A DNA stretch of 64,000 nt from Prolixibacteraceae bacterium (GTDB lineage: Bacteria > Bacteroidota > Bacteroidia > Bacteroidales > Prolixibacteraceae): contig JAONJW010000003.1 of the NCBI GenBank assembly GCA_028377305.1, forward strand, positions 17,696 to 81,695. The letters are read 5' to 3'. Position numbers and translations under genes: made by a program. Below the pieces are notes generated by a model. That model saw only the letters and a list, made by a program, of their open reading frames with translations, was not told the origin of the DNA and did no database searches. Positions 8,831-17,995 of this stretch are shown here, one piece after another (the first letter of the stretch is position 1; each line of letters starts with the position of its first letter).

Positions 8831-9823
8831 ATGGAACCCATACAGATTAAAGAGATGTTAGAGGAGAAAGGTTTTATTGATATGCCTATCTCAAAAGAAG
8901 AGGACATCGTTAGCCAAATAGAGAAATTGAAGACGGAGAAGAATGCTGTGATACTAGGTCACTTCTATATATCTCCTGAACTACAGGATATTTCAGACTT
9001 CCTAGGGGACAGTCTGGCACTTGCAAGAAAAGCACAAGAGACAGATGCGGATATCATCGTTTTCTTAGGAGTTCACTTTATGGGTGAGACAGCTAAAATT
9101 TTGAACCCTTCAAAGAAAGTGATTATTCCAGATCTTAATGCGGGATGCTCTCTTGCTGAGTCTGCTCCAAAAGATGCTTTTGCTGCGTTTAAATCGAAAT
9201 ATCCAGATCATCAAGTTATTTCTTACATCAACTGTACTGCGGATATTAAAACGTTGACAGATGTGGTTGTCACTTCATCTAATGCAAGGCAGATTGTGGA
9301 TTCTTTTCCTGACGATGCTAAGTTGATCTTTGCTCCGGACAAGAACTTAGGGAACTATATGAACTCGGTTACAGGTCGTGATATGGTACTTTGGGATGGT
9401 GCTTGTATGGTACACGAAAAGTACTCTCTGGAGAAGATCATCAAACTAATGGATGAGAACGAAGATGCAAAATTTATTGCCCACCCAGAGTGTGAACAAC
9501 CTGTTTTGATGGTTGCTGATTTCGTAGGATCAACCACTGCTTTGTTGAATTTCGTGAAAGAGAGTAACGATAAGAAATTTATTATTGCAACTGAGAGTGG
9601 CATTCTTCATCAAATGAGTAAGGAGTGTCCAGATAAGATACTTATTCCTGCTCCATCTGTGGATTCGACTTGTGGATGTAACGATTGTACTTTTATGAAG
9701 CTGAATACACTTCCTAAATTGTATAATGCATTGAAGTATGAGCAACCAGAAATAATTTTGTCTGAAGAGACAATTGAACAAGCAAAGTCTCCAATATTAC
9801 GAATGTTGGAGTTATCTAAGTGA
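8831..9823 (+). CDS. nadA: Quinolinate synthase
   Basis: 330 aa. Condenses iminoaspartate with dihydroxyacetone phosphate to quinolinate in de novo NAD synthesis, using a [4Fe-4S] cluster. The three cluster cysteines are visible with the family spacing: Cys106 (AGCSL), Cys192 (DGACMVH) and a cysteine of CGCNDC at 281-286. Substrate-loop motifs LGHFY and HPEC are also present. No nadB or nadC lies beside it, so the pathway is split in this genome. The ATG at 8831 gives the normal family N-terminus. Confidence 0.96.
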   Translation: MEPIQIKEMLEEKGFIDMPISKEEDIVSQIEKLKTEKNAVILGHFYISPELQDISDFLGDSLALARKAQETDADIIVFLGVHFMGETAKILNPSKKVIIPDLNAGCSLAESAPKDAFAAFKSKYPDHQVISYINCTADIKTLTDVVVTSSNARQIVDSFPDDAKLIFAPDKNLGNYMNSVTGRDMVLWDGACMVHEKYSLEKIIKLMDENEDAKFIAHPECEQPVLMVADFVGSTTALLNFVKESNDKKFIIATESGILHQMSKECPDKILIPAPSVDSTCGCNDCTFMKLNTLPKLYNALKYEQPEIILSEETIEQAKSPILRMLELSK

Positions 9824-9851
9824 TGTTCAAGAAAATAATATAAATATGAAG

Positions 9852-9885
9852 AATCTCTGTTACGATTGTGGCAGGGATTTTGTAT
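9852..9885 (+). terminator. Terminator-like hairpin after nadA
   Basis: A short 8-bp stem (9852-9859 with 9872-9879, one G-U pair) is followed by a T-rich stretch, 28 nt after the nadA stop. Confidence 0.5.
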
Positions 9886-9984
9886 TTTAACACCTTGATA
9901 TTTTGATCTTGATTGATCTAATCCCAATTCTATCTCGAGAAAGTAGTATTGGTGTGAAATGGAAACGACATGAATAAATTTGAT

Positions 9985-11292
9985 ATGAAAAAAATATTTA
10001 GATCTTTAAGTTTTCTTCTCCTCCTTTCATCCTTAATTATTAGCGGATGTAAAAAGAGTAGTAATAATGATAATAGCACTACGAAACCTACTGAACCACA
10101 ATTGCCAGGTACGTATTATGGATCAGTGACGATTAATGCCTCTGATTCAGATGAAATACTTAAGAAATTTGCTGATGAGAAATATGATCGAATTAGTGGG
10201 TCTTTAACCGTTACCTATGCACATGATAATCTATCTAGTTTAAGTACGGTAAGAGAAATCACAGGATCATTAAATATTAATGGGATAGATGTTACAGATA
10301 TTGATTTTGTTCCTAAGTTAGATCAAGTAGGAGGGAGTGTTATTCTTAGAGATTTATCTAAGGTTACAACACTAAACGGTCTTTCTCTTGTCGATAGTAT
10401 CAGTGGTGGATTAACAATAATAAGTTGTCCTGAAATAACCAACTTAGAGGGATTAGATGCATTGATTCTTCTTAGAGGAACTTTGATGTTAGAGAATCTA
10501 GACAAATTAGCTAGTCTTGAAAATTTGTCTAAATTGAAAGAGTTAAATGGCTCATTAATAATGAATCAATGTAATGCCATTGAGTCATTGAATGGAACAG
10601 CATTGATCGACTCTATCCCAGGTAATGTAGTGTTGAGGAATTGCGATATGTTGAATAACTTTGATGGGCTGGATAATGTAAAATATTTAAGTGGAAAGGT
10701 CGAAGTAAATAATCTTTCTGCTTTAGTAGACCTCTCGTTGTTACCGAAAGTGGATACCATCAGAATGAATGTACTGGTGTCGAATTGCGATGGGTTAGAG
10801 ACCGTAACTGGTTTTGGAAGTGTTGAAGAGATTAAAGAAGGACTTCAATTTCAAAACTGCCCGGTGCTTAATACTGTTTCTGGTTTTACAAAGTTAGATT
10901 CGATTGGAGGAACACTATCTGCCCAATATTGTGATCATTTAGGTAACTTCAGCGGATTGTCAAGTTTGCGATTAATTAAAGGTAACTTGGAGTTATTAGG
11001 ATCATCAGAGATGACAGCATTGACTGGTTTTACTTCACCTCTTCGTATTAATGGAAAACTGAATGTCCGTAATAACTTAAAACTTACCTCACTAGGTGAT
11101 GGTGCTGATGCAAGTGCAACAGGTTTGGCTGTAATAAGAGAGGTTCATGGAGGTATAGATATATTCTATAATAAAGAGTTGTCAGCATATTGTCCTCTAG
11201 CTAATATCACGACATTAGAAGGTGCATTTAGTTGCTTTGGAAACAAAGAAGATGCAAAATCCTTAGATGGAGTCAAGGAGATGTGTAAATAG
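9985..11292 (+). CDS. Surface lipoprotein with receptor-L / leucine-rich-like repeats
   Basis: 435 aa from the ATG at 9985. An in-frame ATG at 9970 exists, but the 9985 start gives a compact lipoprotein signal peptide (MKKIF...IISGC, Cys22). After a Ser/Asn/Thr-rich linker, the rest consists of repeats of about 20-24 residues with pattern GxLxhxxCxxhxxLxGLxxhxxIxG (for example GLSLVDSISGGL and GLDNVKYLSGKV), typical of receptor-L-domain or LRR-like beta-helices. Such folds usually bind ligands at the surface. It stands alone between nadA and a shared terminator. The ligand is unknown. Confidence 0.8.
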   Translation: MKKIFRSLSFLLLLSSLIISGCKKSSNNDNSTTKPTEPQLPGTYYGSVTINASDSDEILKKFADEKYDRISGSLTVTYAHDNLSSLSTVREITGSLNINGIDVTDIDFVPKLDQVGGSVILRDLSKVTTLNGLSLVDSISGGLTIISCPEITNLEGLDALILLRGTLMLENLDKLASLENLSKLKELNGSLIMNQCNAIESLNGTALIDSIPGNVVLRNCDMLNNFDGLDNVKYLSGKVEVNNLSALVDLSLLPKVDTIRMNVLVSNCDGLETVTGFGSVEEIKEGLQFQNCPVLNTVSGFTKLDSIGGTLSAQYCDHLGNFSGLSSLRLIKGNLELLGSSEMTALTGFTSPLRINGKLNVRNNLKLTSLGDGADASATGLAVIREVHGGIDIFYNKELSAYCPLANITTLEGAFSCFGNKEDAKSLDGVKEMCK

Positions 11293-11315
11293 ATAGTTTT
11301 ACCTTTTCTTTATAT

Positions 11316-11356
11316 ACAACAAGAGTCACCCTTGGAATTGAGGTGACTCTTGTTGT
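11316..11356. terminator. Bidirectional terminator between the LRR-like lipoprotein and ilvE
   Basis: 15-bp perfect stem (11316-11330 with 11342-11356) and 11-nt loop, lying between convergent genes ending at 11292 and 11379. It lacks a long T-run on either side. Confidence 0.65.
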
Positions 11357-11378
11357 AAATAGGCGCTAATGAATTAAA

Positions 11379-12392
11379 TTATTCAATCACATCAATCCAC
11401 CCGTGTTTGTCTTCTACTGTACCATATTGAATGCCACGAAGTGTATCATATAGCTTAGTGCTAACTTTTCCAGCATCGGTGCCGTAATTGTATTCTTTGT
11501 TTTCTTCCACGTCTACAATACGCTTAATCGGTGATATTACAGCAGCAGTACCACATGCTCCAACTTCATCAAAGGTTGCAAGTTCCTCCTCTTCGATAGG
11601 GCGAACCTCTACATTCATTCCTAGGTCAGTTGCAATTTGTCTAAGACTCTTATTTGTGATAGACTCTAAGATTGATGATGATCGAGGAGTGATATATTTA
11701 TTTCCTTGAATCGCAAAGAAGTTTGCAGGTCCACATTCATCGATATATTTTTTTTCTTTTGCATCCAAATATAGAACGGCAGAGAAACCTTCAGAGTGAG
11801 CTCTTTCTCCAGCAACCATACTTGCAGCATAATTACCGCCAACCTTGAATTTTCCTGTTCCATGTGGTGCTGCACGATCATATTCACGATATATCGCAAG
11901 ATCAGTTGGTTTAAAACCTTCTTTGAAGTATGGTCCAACAGGCATTACAAATACTACGAATAGATATTCATCTGCCGGTTTTACTCCTACTTGTGCACCT
12001 GTTCCGATTAAAAGAGGTCTGATATATAGTGAAGCACCACTTTCGTATGGAGGAATAAAGTGTTCATTAAGCTCAATCGCTTTTTTGACAGCATTACAGA
12101 AAATGTCTTCAGGAATTGGTTGCATACGTATACCTTCTGCAGATTCTGACATGCGTTTAGCATTATCCTTCATTCTGAAAACACGTATCTTACCATCTTT
12201 GCCCTTAAATGCTTTTAAGCCTTCGAAACATTCTTGACCGTAGTGAAGACAAGTTGCACCCATGTGCATGGTTATTTCTTCAGAAGAATGTGTTTCTAGT
12301 CCTCCCCATTTGCCATCTTTGAAATAGCAACGTACATTATAATCGGTTTTAGAGTAACCAAACCCGAGATTTTTCCAGTCTTTAGTTTCCAT
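11379..12392 (-). CDS. ilvE: Branched-chain amino acid aminotransferase
   Basis: 337 aa, fold-type IV PLP enzyme that transfers the amino group between glutamate and the 2-oxo acids of Leu, Ile and Val; cytoplasmic. The PLP lysine is Lys183 in KVGGNYAAS. The phosphate/PLP-binding motifs YIRPLLIG and DECGPANFF are present, and the length is that of the eukaryote-like BCAT group common in Bacteroidota. It is monocistronic. The leader of about 140 nt carries a repeated dyad (separate entry), suggesting that expression is regulated at the DNA or RNA level. Confidence 0.95.
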   Translation of the reverse strand: METKDWKNLGFGYSKTDYNVRCYFKDGKWGGLETHSSEEITMHMGATCLHYGQECFEGLKAFKGKDGKIRVFRMKDNAKRMSESAEGIRMQPIPEDIFCNAVKKAIELNEHFIPPYESGASLYIRPLLIGTGAQVGVKPADEYLFVVFVMPVGPYFKEGFKPTDLAIYREYDRAAPHGTGKFKVGGNYAASMVAGERAHSEGFSAVLYLDAKEKKYIDECGPANFFAIQGNKYITPRSSSILESITNKSLRQIATDLGMNVEVRPIEEEELATFDEVGACGTAAVISPIKRIVDVEENKEYNYGTDAGKVSTKLYDTLRGIQYGTVEDKHGWIDVIE

Positions 12393-12397
12393 CTCTA

Positions 12398-12475
12398 TCG
12401 TTTAAGATTGTTATCAATAAAGAAGCCTTATATTGATTTAAGGCATCGTGTGTCGTTTAATATTGTTAGCAATAA
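12398..12475 (-). promoter_or_regulatory. Repeated dyad element in the ilvE leader
   Basis: Two 23-bp direct copies, 12398-12420 and 12453-12475, match at 21 of 23 positions and are spaced 55 nt apart. Each contains an imperfect palindrome ATTGTTAnCAAT. Between them is a 6-bp hairpin GCCTTA/TAAGGC (12425-12430 with 12439-12444). The element begins six bases upstream of the ilvE start codon. A consensus -7 box (TACCTTTG read on the minus strand, 12539-12546) lies further upstream, so the repeats would be transcribed as part of the leader. Confidence 0.55.
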
Positions 12476-12538
12476 GATGAAAGTGTGGATCTTATGCCAT
12501 ATTTCAAAAGGAATTTCTGTTAATATCCTTATGAAATC

Positions 12539-12546
12539 AAAGGTAC
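12539..12546 (-). promoter_or_regulatory. Candidate -7 box of the ilvE promoter
   Basis: Read on the minus strand this is TACCTTTG, a perfect match to the Bacteroidota -7 consensus TAnnTTTG. The nearest TTTG-like -33 element is about 26 nt upstream, longer than the usual spacing of about 19, so the assignment is tentative. Confidence 0.45.
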
Positions 12547-12663
12547 AAATAGTAAAAGTAAAATATACTAACAAATAAGCATATAAATATCAAAGAAAAT
12601 AGATAAATTTACTCTTTGGTATATAGTTAAATTAATATTAGGATCAATCTAAAAAATACTTTT

Positions 12664-13080
12664 ATGAAATACATATTTTGGACCATGGTATTGATTGGAT
12701 TTGCTTTTACTTCATGTCATAGTCTAAAAAAATCTTCTTCCGAAGAGACAAAAACTGAAAGTACCAAAGCGAAATCAACACCACTAACAGTCAAGAAAGA
12801 GAAAGTCGTGGCAGCAAAAGGAGAGGATTCTTCTGTTGGCAACTTTAAATATTATATTATTTGGGGAAGTTTCCAACATCAGGAAAATGCTCTAAAATTA
12901 AAGAAGCAGTTAATCGACGAATACCAAACACCGGCTTTTATTCTAGTCAATGAAGAAGGTTGGTTTCGTGTCTGTTTCGAGAGTCATAATAAAGAGAAAA
13001 GCGCACGAGCACGTATTCAACAGTTACGAGACAAATATCCTAATTTTGAGACAATGTGGTTGTTGATTAATAAATTATAA
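12664..13080 (+). CDS. Small lipoprotein with a SPOR domain
   Basis: 138 aa. Lipobox FTSC with Cys18, then a Ser/Thr/Lys-rich linker, then a SPOR fold at about residues 58-136 (starts FKYYIIWGSF, with the typical pattern of aromatic strand, helix, and VRV-like strand GWFRVCF). SPOR domains bind peptidoglycan strands lacking stem peptides, usually at the division septum; here the lipid anchor would place it in the periplasm. Monocistronic, with a strong shared terminator behind it. Confidence 0.85.
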   Translation: MKYIFWTMVLIGFAFTSCHSLKKSSSEETKTESTKAKSTPLTVKKEKVVAAKGEDSSVGNFKYYIIWGSFQHQENALKLKKQLIDEYQTPAFILVNEEGWFRVCFESHNKEKSARARIQQLRDKYPNFETMWLLINKL

Positions 13081-13082
13081 GT

Positions 13083-13119
13083 AAAAATCCCAAAGCAAAA
13101 TATATGCTTTGGGATTTTT
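13083..13119. terminator. Bidirectional terminator between the SPOR lipoprotein and frr
   Basis: 15-bp perfect stem (13083-13097 with 13105-13119) and a 7-nt loop; A5 and T5 at the outer ends give a U-tract in both directions. It lies between convergent genes ending at 13080 and 13136. Confidence 0.9.
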
Positions 13120-13135
13120 AATAGCGTATCAAACA

Positions 13136-13702
13136 TTACACAGTAAGAATATCTACTTCTTTAGCTTTTAGTAGTTCGTCGACTTTCTTGATGTATTTAT
13201 CCGTAAGCACCTGTACATCTGCTAATGAGTTCTTCTCTTGATCTTCAGAGATCTCAGTTGCTTTTAACATTTTTTTGAAAGTGTCGTTCGCATCTTTACG
13301 TGCACCACGTATAGCGATCTTAGCATTCTCTCCAGCAGTATTAGCATCTTTAACAAGCCCTTTACGACGTTCTTCAGTCAATGGTGGTACATTAAGACGA
13401 ATAACCTCCCCATTATTATCAGGATTTAGCCCAAGATTAGAGTTTATTAGAGCCTTTTCAATATCTGGAATAAGTTGCTTCTCCCATGGCTGTACTGCAA
13501 TTGTACGTGCATCAGGAGTATTGACATTTGCAACTTGAGATAGAGGGGTTGGAGACCCATAGTACTCGACCATTACACCATCTAACATGCGAGGACTTGC
13601 TTTACCTGCACGAATACTTGCTAGTTCTTTATCAAGATGCTCAATCGTGTTGTCCATCTTTTCTTGAACCATATCTAAAATCATTTGTAACTCTTCATTC
13701 AT
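13136..13702 (-). CDS. frr: Ribosome recycling factor
   Basis: 188 aa, full family length. With EF-G it splits post-termination ribosomes in the cytoplasm. Signatures include ASIRAGKASP near residue 28, VNTPDARTI, and NVPPLTEERRK in the three-helix bundle. It is downstream of pyrH on the same strand with a gap of 83 nt, the widely conserved pyrH-frr order, and ends at the strong bidirectional terminator. Confidence 0.97.
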   Translation of the reverse strand: MNEELQMILDMVQEKMDNTIEHLDKELASIRAGKASPRMLDGVMVEYYGSPTPLSQVANVNTPDARTIAVQPWEKQLIPDIEKALINSNLGLNPDNNGEVIRLNVPPLTEERRKGLVKDANTAGENAKIAIRGARKDANDTFKKMLKATEISEDQEKNSLADVQVLTDKYIKKVDELLKAKEVDILTV

Positions 13703-13785
13703 TGCTTAGGAGTTTTTATGGTTGTTTTATCTATTTTATCAGAATAACTCAATCTATCCATATTTGTTCTTCAAATATAGTGAGA

Positions 13786-14499
13786 TTAGTTATTATACAC
13801 ATATGTTCCAATATTTTCTCCATCGATAACCTTTACAAGGTTGCCAATTGTATCCATATCAAAAACAATAACAGGTAAATTATTTTCTTTACACATGGCT
13901 GTTGCTGTAAGATCCATAATTTTCAACCCTTGACTGTATATCTCATCAAAAGTAATTTGATCATATTTTGTTGCTGAAGGGTCTTTTTCAGGATCTGCTG
14001 TGTATATTCCGTCAACTCTTGTTCCTTTAAGCATAACATCTGCTTCAACTTCTATTCCACGAAGGCTTGAACCTGTATCAGTTGTAAAATATGGATTACC
14101 TGTTCCACCTGAAAGAATAACTACTTCTCCAGATTCTAGGCTTTCAATGGCTTTATCTTTAGAATAGAACTCTCCTACAGGCTCCATTCTTATTGCAGTT
14201 AAAACACGATTCGCAACCCCATTATTTTTAAGAGCAGATCCAAGTGCTAAGCTGTTAATAACAGTTGCAAGCATACCCATTTGATCTCCTTTAACACGAT
14301 CAAATCCTTGAGTTGAGCCACTTAAACCTCTAAAGATATTTCCTCCTCCGATTACAATTGCTACTTGAACGCCTTTGTCAACGATCTCCTTGATTTGAGT
14401 TGCATAGTCGTTAAGTCTTTTTGAATCGATGCCATATTCTTGGCTTCCCATTAATGATTCTCCAGATAGTTTAAGTAGTACTCTTTTAAATTTTGCCAT
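13786..14499 (-). CDS. pyrH: UMP kinase
   Basis: 237 aa hexameric kinase making UDP from UMP (amino-acid-kinase fold, cytoplasmic). [10 protein letters not shown] at the N-terminus, [10 protein letters not shown], and [14 protein letters not shown] in the nucleotide-binding region are characteristic. The frame is open to an ATG at 14523, but a perfect -7 box (TAATTTTG on the minus strand, 14521-14528) overlaps that codon, so transcription should start near 14515 and the ATG at 14499 is the real start. It is followed by frr. Confidence 0.96.
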   Translation of the reverse strand: MAKFKRVLLKLSGESLMGSQEYGIDSKRLNDYATQIKEIVDKGVQVAIVIGGGNIFRGLSGSTQGFDRVKGDQMGMLATVINSLALGSALKNNGVANRVLTAIRMEPVGEFYSKDKAIESLESGEVVILSGGTGNPYFTTDTGSSLRGIEVEADVMLKGTRVDGIYTADPEKDPSATKYDQITFDEIYSQGLKIMDLTATAMCKENNLPVIVFDMDTIGNLVKVIDGENIGTYVYNN

Positions 14500-14520
14500 G
14501 ATTATAGAAAAATGTTTTGC

Positions 14521-14528
14521 CAAAATTA
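14521..14528 (-). promoter_or_regulatory. -7 box of the pyrH-frr promoter
   Basis: Minus-strand TAATTTTG matches TAnnTTTG exactly, about 22 nt upstream of the pyrH ATG. No good -33 TTTG is visible at the expected distance. Confidence 0.6.
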
Positions 14529-14677
14529 CGATAGATTAAGCAGATACGAAAATATCTATGCGAGAATTAAACGGGTTTTATACACCATTAATTCTTGAAT
14601 TGCATAAAAAGTATAGATGATGCTATTTATTAGATCTTTTGTTAACTTCGTGAGTGAATTAATGAGTAGAATGTTTT

Positions 14678-15496
14678 ATGGATGATCTAACGAATAAAGG
14701 TGTAGTTAAGGATGGTGTTTCGTTAATTATTACAACATATAATTGGCCGGAGGCACTCGATATTGTTTTGGAACGAGTTGTTAACCAGTCAGTTATGCCT
14801 AATGAGGTTATTGTTGCAGATGATGGTTCAACTGAGGAAACAAAAGAACTAATTGATCTTTGGAGGGAACAATTTCCTGTTCCTGTCATCCATTCATGGA
14901 TTGAAGATGAGGGGTTTAGAGCTTCAATGAGCCGTAATATGGCAATTAAGCAATCTTCATATAGTTATCTGATTTTTCTTGATGGTGATATTTTGATTCG
15001 CAGAAGATTTGTAGAGGATCACCTTAAAGCACGGGAAAAAGGATATTTCTTGGCAGGTTCAAGAGCTAGACTAAGTAAAGAGTTGTCGGATAGATTATTA
15101 TCAAAAGAAATCCGTAGGGAAGGGTTTTTCACAAAAGGGGTCGGACGTAGATTGGTCTTTCTTCACTGTCCATGGTATCATAAGTTTGTAAAAGGAATTA
15201 CAGATCACTATAAGAAAGTTCGAAGTTGTCATCTCTCCTTATGGAGAAAAAATATTATTGATGTAGATGGATTTGATGAGTCTTTTGAAGGTTGGGGACT
15301 TGAAGATTCTGATTTGATTGTTCGTCTAATGAACAATGGAGTCAAACGTAAGAACCTACCACTTATAGCTGGATGTTCACATATCTTTCATTCTCAGAAA
15401 GAGAATAATCGTCTTGCTGAGAATGAAAAGTACCTACAGGCTGCTATTGAAAGAAAGCAAACAATGGCAGTTAAAGGAATATCAAAGAGTAAATAG
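14678..15496 (+). CDS. Family 2 glycosyltransferase with galactosyltransferase-like C-terminal domain
   Basis: 272 aa, GT-A fold. The N-terminal half has SLIITTYNWPEAL, VIVADDGSTEET and the DxD-type metal site FLDGDIL. The C-terminal half has the glyco_transf_7C signature GWGLEDSDL used for acceptor positioning. There is no membrane anchor. It resembles enzymes adding sugars to lipid-linked surface glycans. It is the first gene of a glycan patch (14.7-20.6 kb) but on the opposite strand to the next three genes. Exact donor and acceptor cannot be read from sequence. Confidence 0.85.
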   Translation: MDDLTNKGVVKDGVSLIITTYNWPEALDIVLERVVNQSVMPNEVIVADDGSTEETKELIDLWREQFPVPVIHSWIEDEGFRASMSRNMAIKQSSYSYLIFLDGDILIRRRFVEDHLKAREKGYFLAGSRARLSKELSDRLLSKEIRREGFFTKGVGRRLVFLHCPWYHKFVKGITDHYKKVRSCHLSLWRKNIIDVDGFDESFEGWGLEDSDLIVRLMNNGVKRKNLPLIAGCSHIFHSQKENNRLAENEKYLQAAIERKQTMAVKGISKSK

Positions 15497-15497
15497 A

Positions 15498-16553
15498 TTA
15501 ATTGCTCTTTGATGCTTCATATAGTGTATATCTATTATGTGTATGTTTTTTTAGAGCACTCTTTCTTTTCTTACGATTAAAATGATATACGATACCAACT
15601 TTAAGTAAATACTTGGTTAAAAGAATGTAGTTGCTGAATTCTTTCTTATATTGTTTCTTTATCAGGGTATTAATTAGTGGAAGATAAAGTTCTTTGTAAT
15701 TTATGCAATGATGAACATCATTCTTCTCAATGATTTTTAATATGAATGCTTTAAATATACTTTGTTCTTCATTGTTATTAAATGATTTGTATTTCCAAAG
15801 ATACTTACTGATTTGAGATTCTTCTTCTGAGAGTGGGCCAATGATAGCCGTAAGGTATCTAAGGTTAATTTCATTAAAGTTGTCTTCTTGTTGTTTCTTT
15901 TTTAATGAACTAACTTGCTTGTTATGTACTCGATATAAAAGTAGTACTTCATCTATATTGGCTAGCTTGGTTACAAGAGCTGCTCTTGTCCACAAGTCAT
16001 AGTCCTGAGTCGAACACAAAGATTCATCATAGAATAGATTGTACTTCTTGACATCTTCAGTTCTAATCAAAACGGAGGGATGTGCTAAACAGCTTTTGAA
16101 AATTAGTTTTGCTTTTATCTCTTGTGGAGTCGATAAATTAATCCAAAACTTCTTAGATTTTCCAAACATTTTTATTTGGCTACCTACAATCGATATATCC
16201 TTGTTTTTTTCAAGAAAGTCTATCTGCTTTTCAAATCTTGTTGGCAAAGCTATATCGTCAGCATCCATTCTAGCAATATACTTACCATCAGCAATCTCTA
16301 AAGCACGATTCATTGAGTAAGCTAGTCCACGATTTTTATCATTCAAGATTATTTTGATACAACGATTAGATGTAGATAGCTCTTCCAGAAAATTATGCAA
16401 ATCTGTATATTGGGGATTATCATTAACAATGATAAATTCAATGTCCTTTATCGTTTGATTTAAGATTGAGTTGACAGCTTCTGTTATCCAATTAAAATCT
16501 TCATTATAAACAGACATTAGTACGGATACAACCACTTGATGTGTTTCTTTCAT
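15498..16553 (-). CDS. Family 2 glycosyltransferase
   Basis: 351 aa. GT-A signature elements: VLMSVYNED at residues 11-19, FIIVNDNP, the DxD region ARMDADDIALPTR, and HPSVLIR in the acceptor half. The C-terminal 120 residues are Lys/Tyr/Asn-rich and probably helical, ending in a very basic tail (RKKRKSALKK) that could associate with the membrane. It converges tail-to-tail with the upstream GT2 gene with only one base between stop codons. Likely builds a surface polysaccharide or LPS. Confidence 0.85.
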   Translation of the reverse strand: MKETHQVVVSVLMSVYNEDFNWITEAVNSILNQTIKDIEFIIVNDNPQYTDLHNFLEELSTSNRCIKIILNDKNRGLAYSMNRALEIADGKYIARMDADDIALPTRFEKQIDFLEKNKDISIVGSQIKMFGKSKKFWINLSTPQEIKAKLIFKSCLAHPSVLIRTEDVKKYNLFYDESLCSTQDYDLWTRAALVTKLANIDEVLLLYRVHNKQVSSLKKKQQEDNFNEINLRYLTAIIGPLSEEESQISKYLWKYKSFNNNEEQSIFKAFILKIIEKNDVHHCINYKELYLPLINTLIKKQYKKEFSNYILLTKYLLKVGIVYHFNRKKRKSALKKHTHNRYTLYEASKSN

Positions 16554-16844
16554 CTTTAATACTTGATTTGAAATATTGTGTACAACATAAGAAATGAAAA
16601 ATATGCAAATAAATATAAGAATGTTTAGGTTGTTTGCCTAAGGTTGTAAAAGAGTTAACTATATCATCTTCAATGTTCAGGTATATGCCAATAATTGGAG
16701 CTAACTTTAATGACAAGATCTCATTTAAATTGGTTTGATATTTTTGTCTGTTTAAATAATTACGGTCGTTTAGAGGATATTTATGTGTTGGATTTGTTCC
16801 ATTGTAATTTTCTAAACAATCAAAAGTTCATAGCCAATATAAGA

Positions 16845-17717
16845 TTAGTTGTTAGAATTAATCCCAATTCGTTGAACTATTTGAGAAAGATAGTATTTAT
16901 CATCAGATGATTCAGCAAAGTTGCTTCCTGTTTCATTATTACTCTTGTTATCTATTGACGTGGGAACTTTAGCACCTTTGAGAAACCATTCATATTCAAT
17001 ATCTATATGACCTAGATCTAAAGCATGATAGCCTTTTTGACAAAGTTCATATGATAAAACTGTTGCAGTTGGACCGATTGCCAAGATAAATAATTTAGTC
17101 TTATCCATTTGAGAACAACTTGACAGTAACTCATCATAGCAATCAAATGCATTCTCACATTTAGTCAGTATCCTAATAGTCGATTTTGCATTATCAAATA
17201 GTCCATTCCCAACACCAAGTCGCGAAAATTCACCTTCTACGATCACAATGTCTTTTTGATCCCACAAAGACCTTAAATCTCTGAATATATTATCACAATT
17301 AGATTTGTCTTTAAATATCATATATGGACGTGAGATAAATGCCGTTCCATAAGTCTTGTCATGTGAGAGAAATGACATTGTAATTAACCTATAACGTTTA
17401 ATAATTTTAAACCAAAACTCTCTAGATCTTATAGTAAATTTTGATAATGAGCTATAAATATCAGGAATGCATACACAGATCTCCTTGTTATTACTTGACA
17501 ATATTTCAAATAATCTTTTCTTTAGTTCTGGATTATTATCTTGGAATTTAATGCTTTTATCTGTTAGCATTAATGTAAACTCACCGTCACCAAACCTACA
17601 AATAGATTTTGTTTTTGCAATTTCAATTGTGTCTGTTATTGATAGAATCTTTGGGGGACTTTTGATGAATCTTGTGACATAATAGTCAATTAGCCCTTTT
17701 AGTGAAAGTCTGATCAT
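16845..17717 (-). CDS. GT-D fold (DUF1792) glycosyltransferase
   Basis: 290 aa. The stretch RFGDGEFTLM (about residues 41-50) is the hallmark DGE-type motif of the GT-D/DUF1792 family, followed by the long Rossmann-like core (VIVEGEFSRLGVG, FILAIGPTATVLSYEL) and LDLGHIDIEYEW near the end. Characterised relatives extend glycans on streptococcal serine-rich adhesins; Bacteroidota copies occur in surface-glycan loci. The donor sugar is unknown. It lies between a GT2 and a GT4 gene on the same strand, with about 280-nt gaps on each side that hold no recognisable gene. Confidence 0.8.
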   Translation of the reverse strand: MIRLSLKGLIDYYVTRFIKSPPKILSITDTIEIAKTKSICRFGDGEFTLMLTDKSIKFQDNNPELKKRLFEILSSNNKEICVCIPDIYSSLSKFTIRSREFWFKIIKRYRLITMSFLSHDKTYGTAFISRPYMIFKDKSNCDNIFRDLRSLWDQKDIVIVEGEFSRLGVGNGLFDNAKSTIRILTKCENAFDCYDELLSSCSQMDKTKLFILAIGPTATVLSYELCQKGYHALDLGHIDIEYEWFLKGAKVPTSIDNKSNNETGSNFAESSDDKYYLSQIVQRIGINSNN

Positions 17718-17995
17718 TATAAAAAATATTGGATATTAATATGGGAAGTCTGAAAAATGAATCACTGCTAGAAATATTTTTATACTAGTAGATATGCCTT
17801 GTCGTTTGACGTAAATTAACAGATTTGTTTATAGAAAAGAAGGAATAAATAACGTATTAATACTACATTAAAATATTATTATCCCAATCAAAAAATAAAA
17901 AGCGCTCAAAGATAATGATTTTAACAAGATAATAAATGTTTTAAGTAATATAACAAAATACGCCTTAAGTTTTAAACAATGAAATAATAATATTT

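Noticed and set aside
16695..16910. 71-codon plus-strand frame between the GT2 and GT-D genes
   Set aside because: Its 3' end is antisense to the GT-D gene and the start region is AT-rich with no ribosome site; likely chance.
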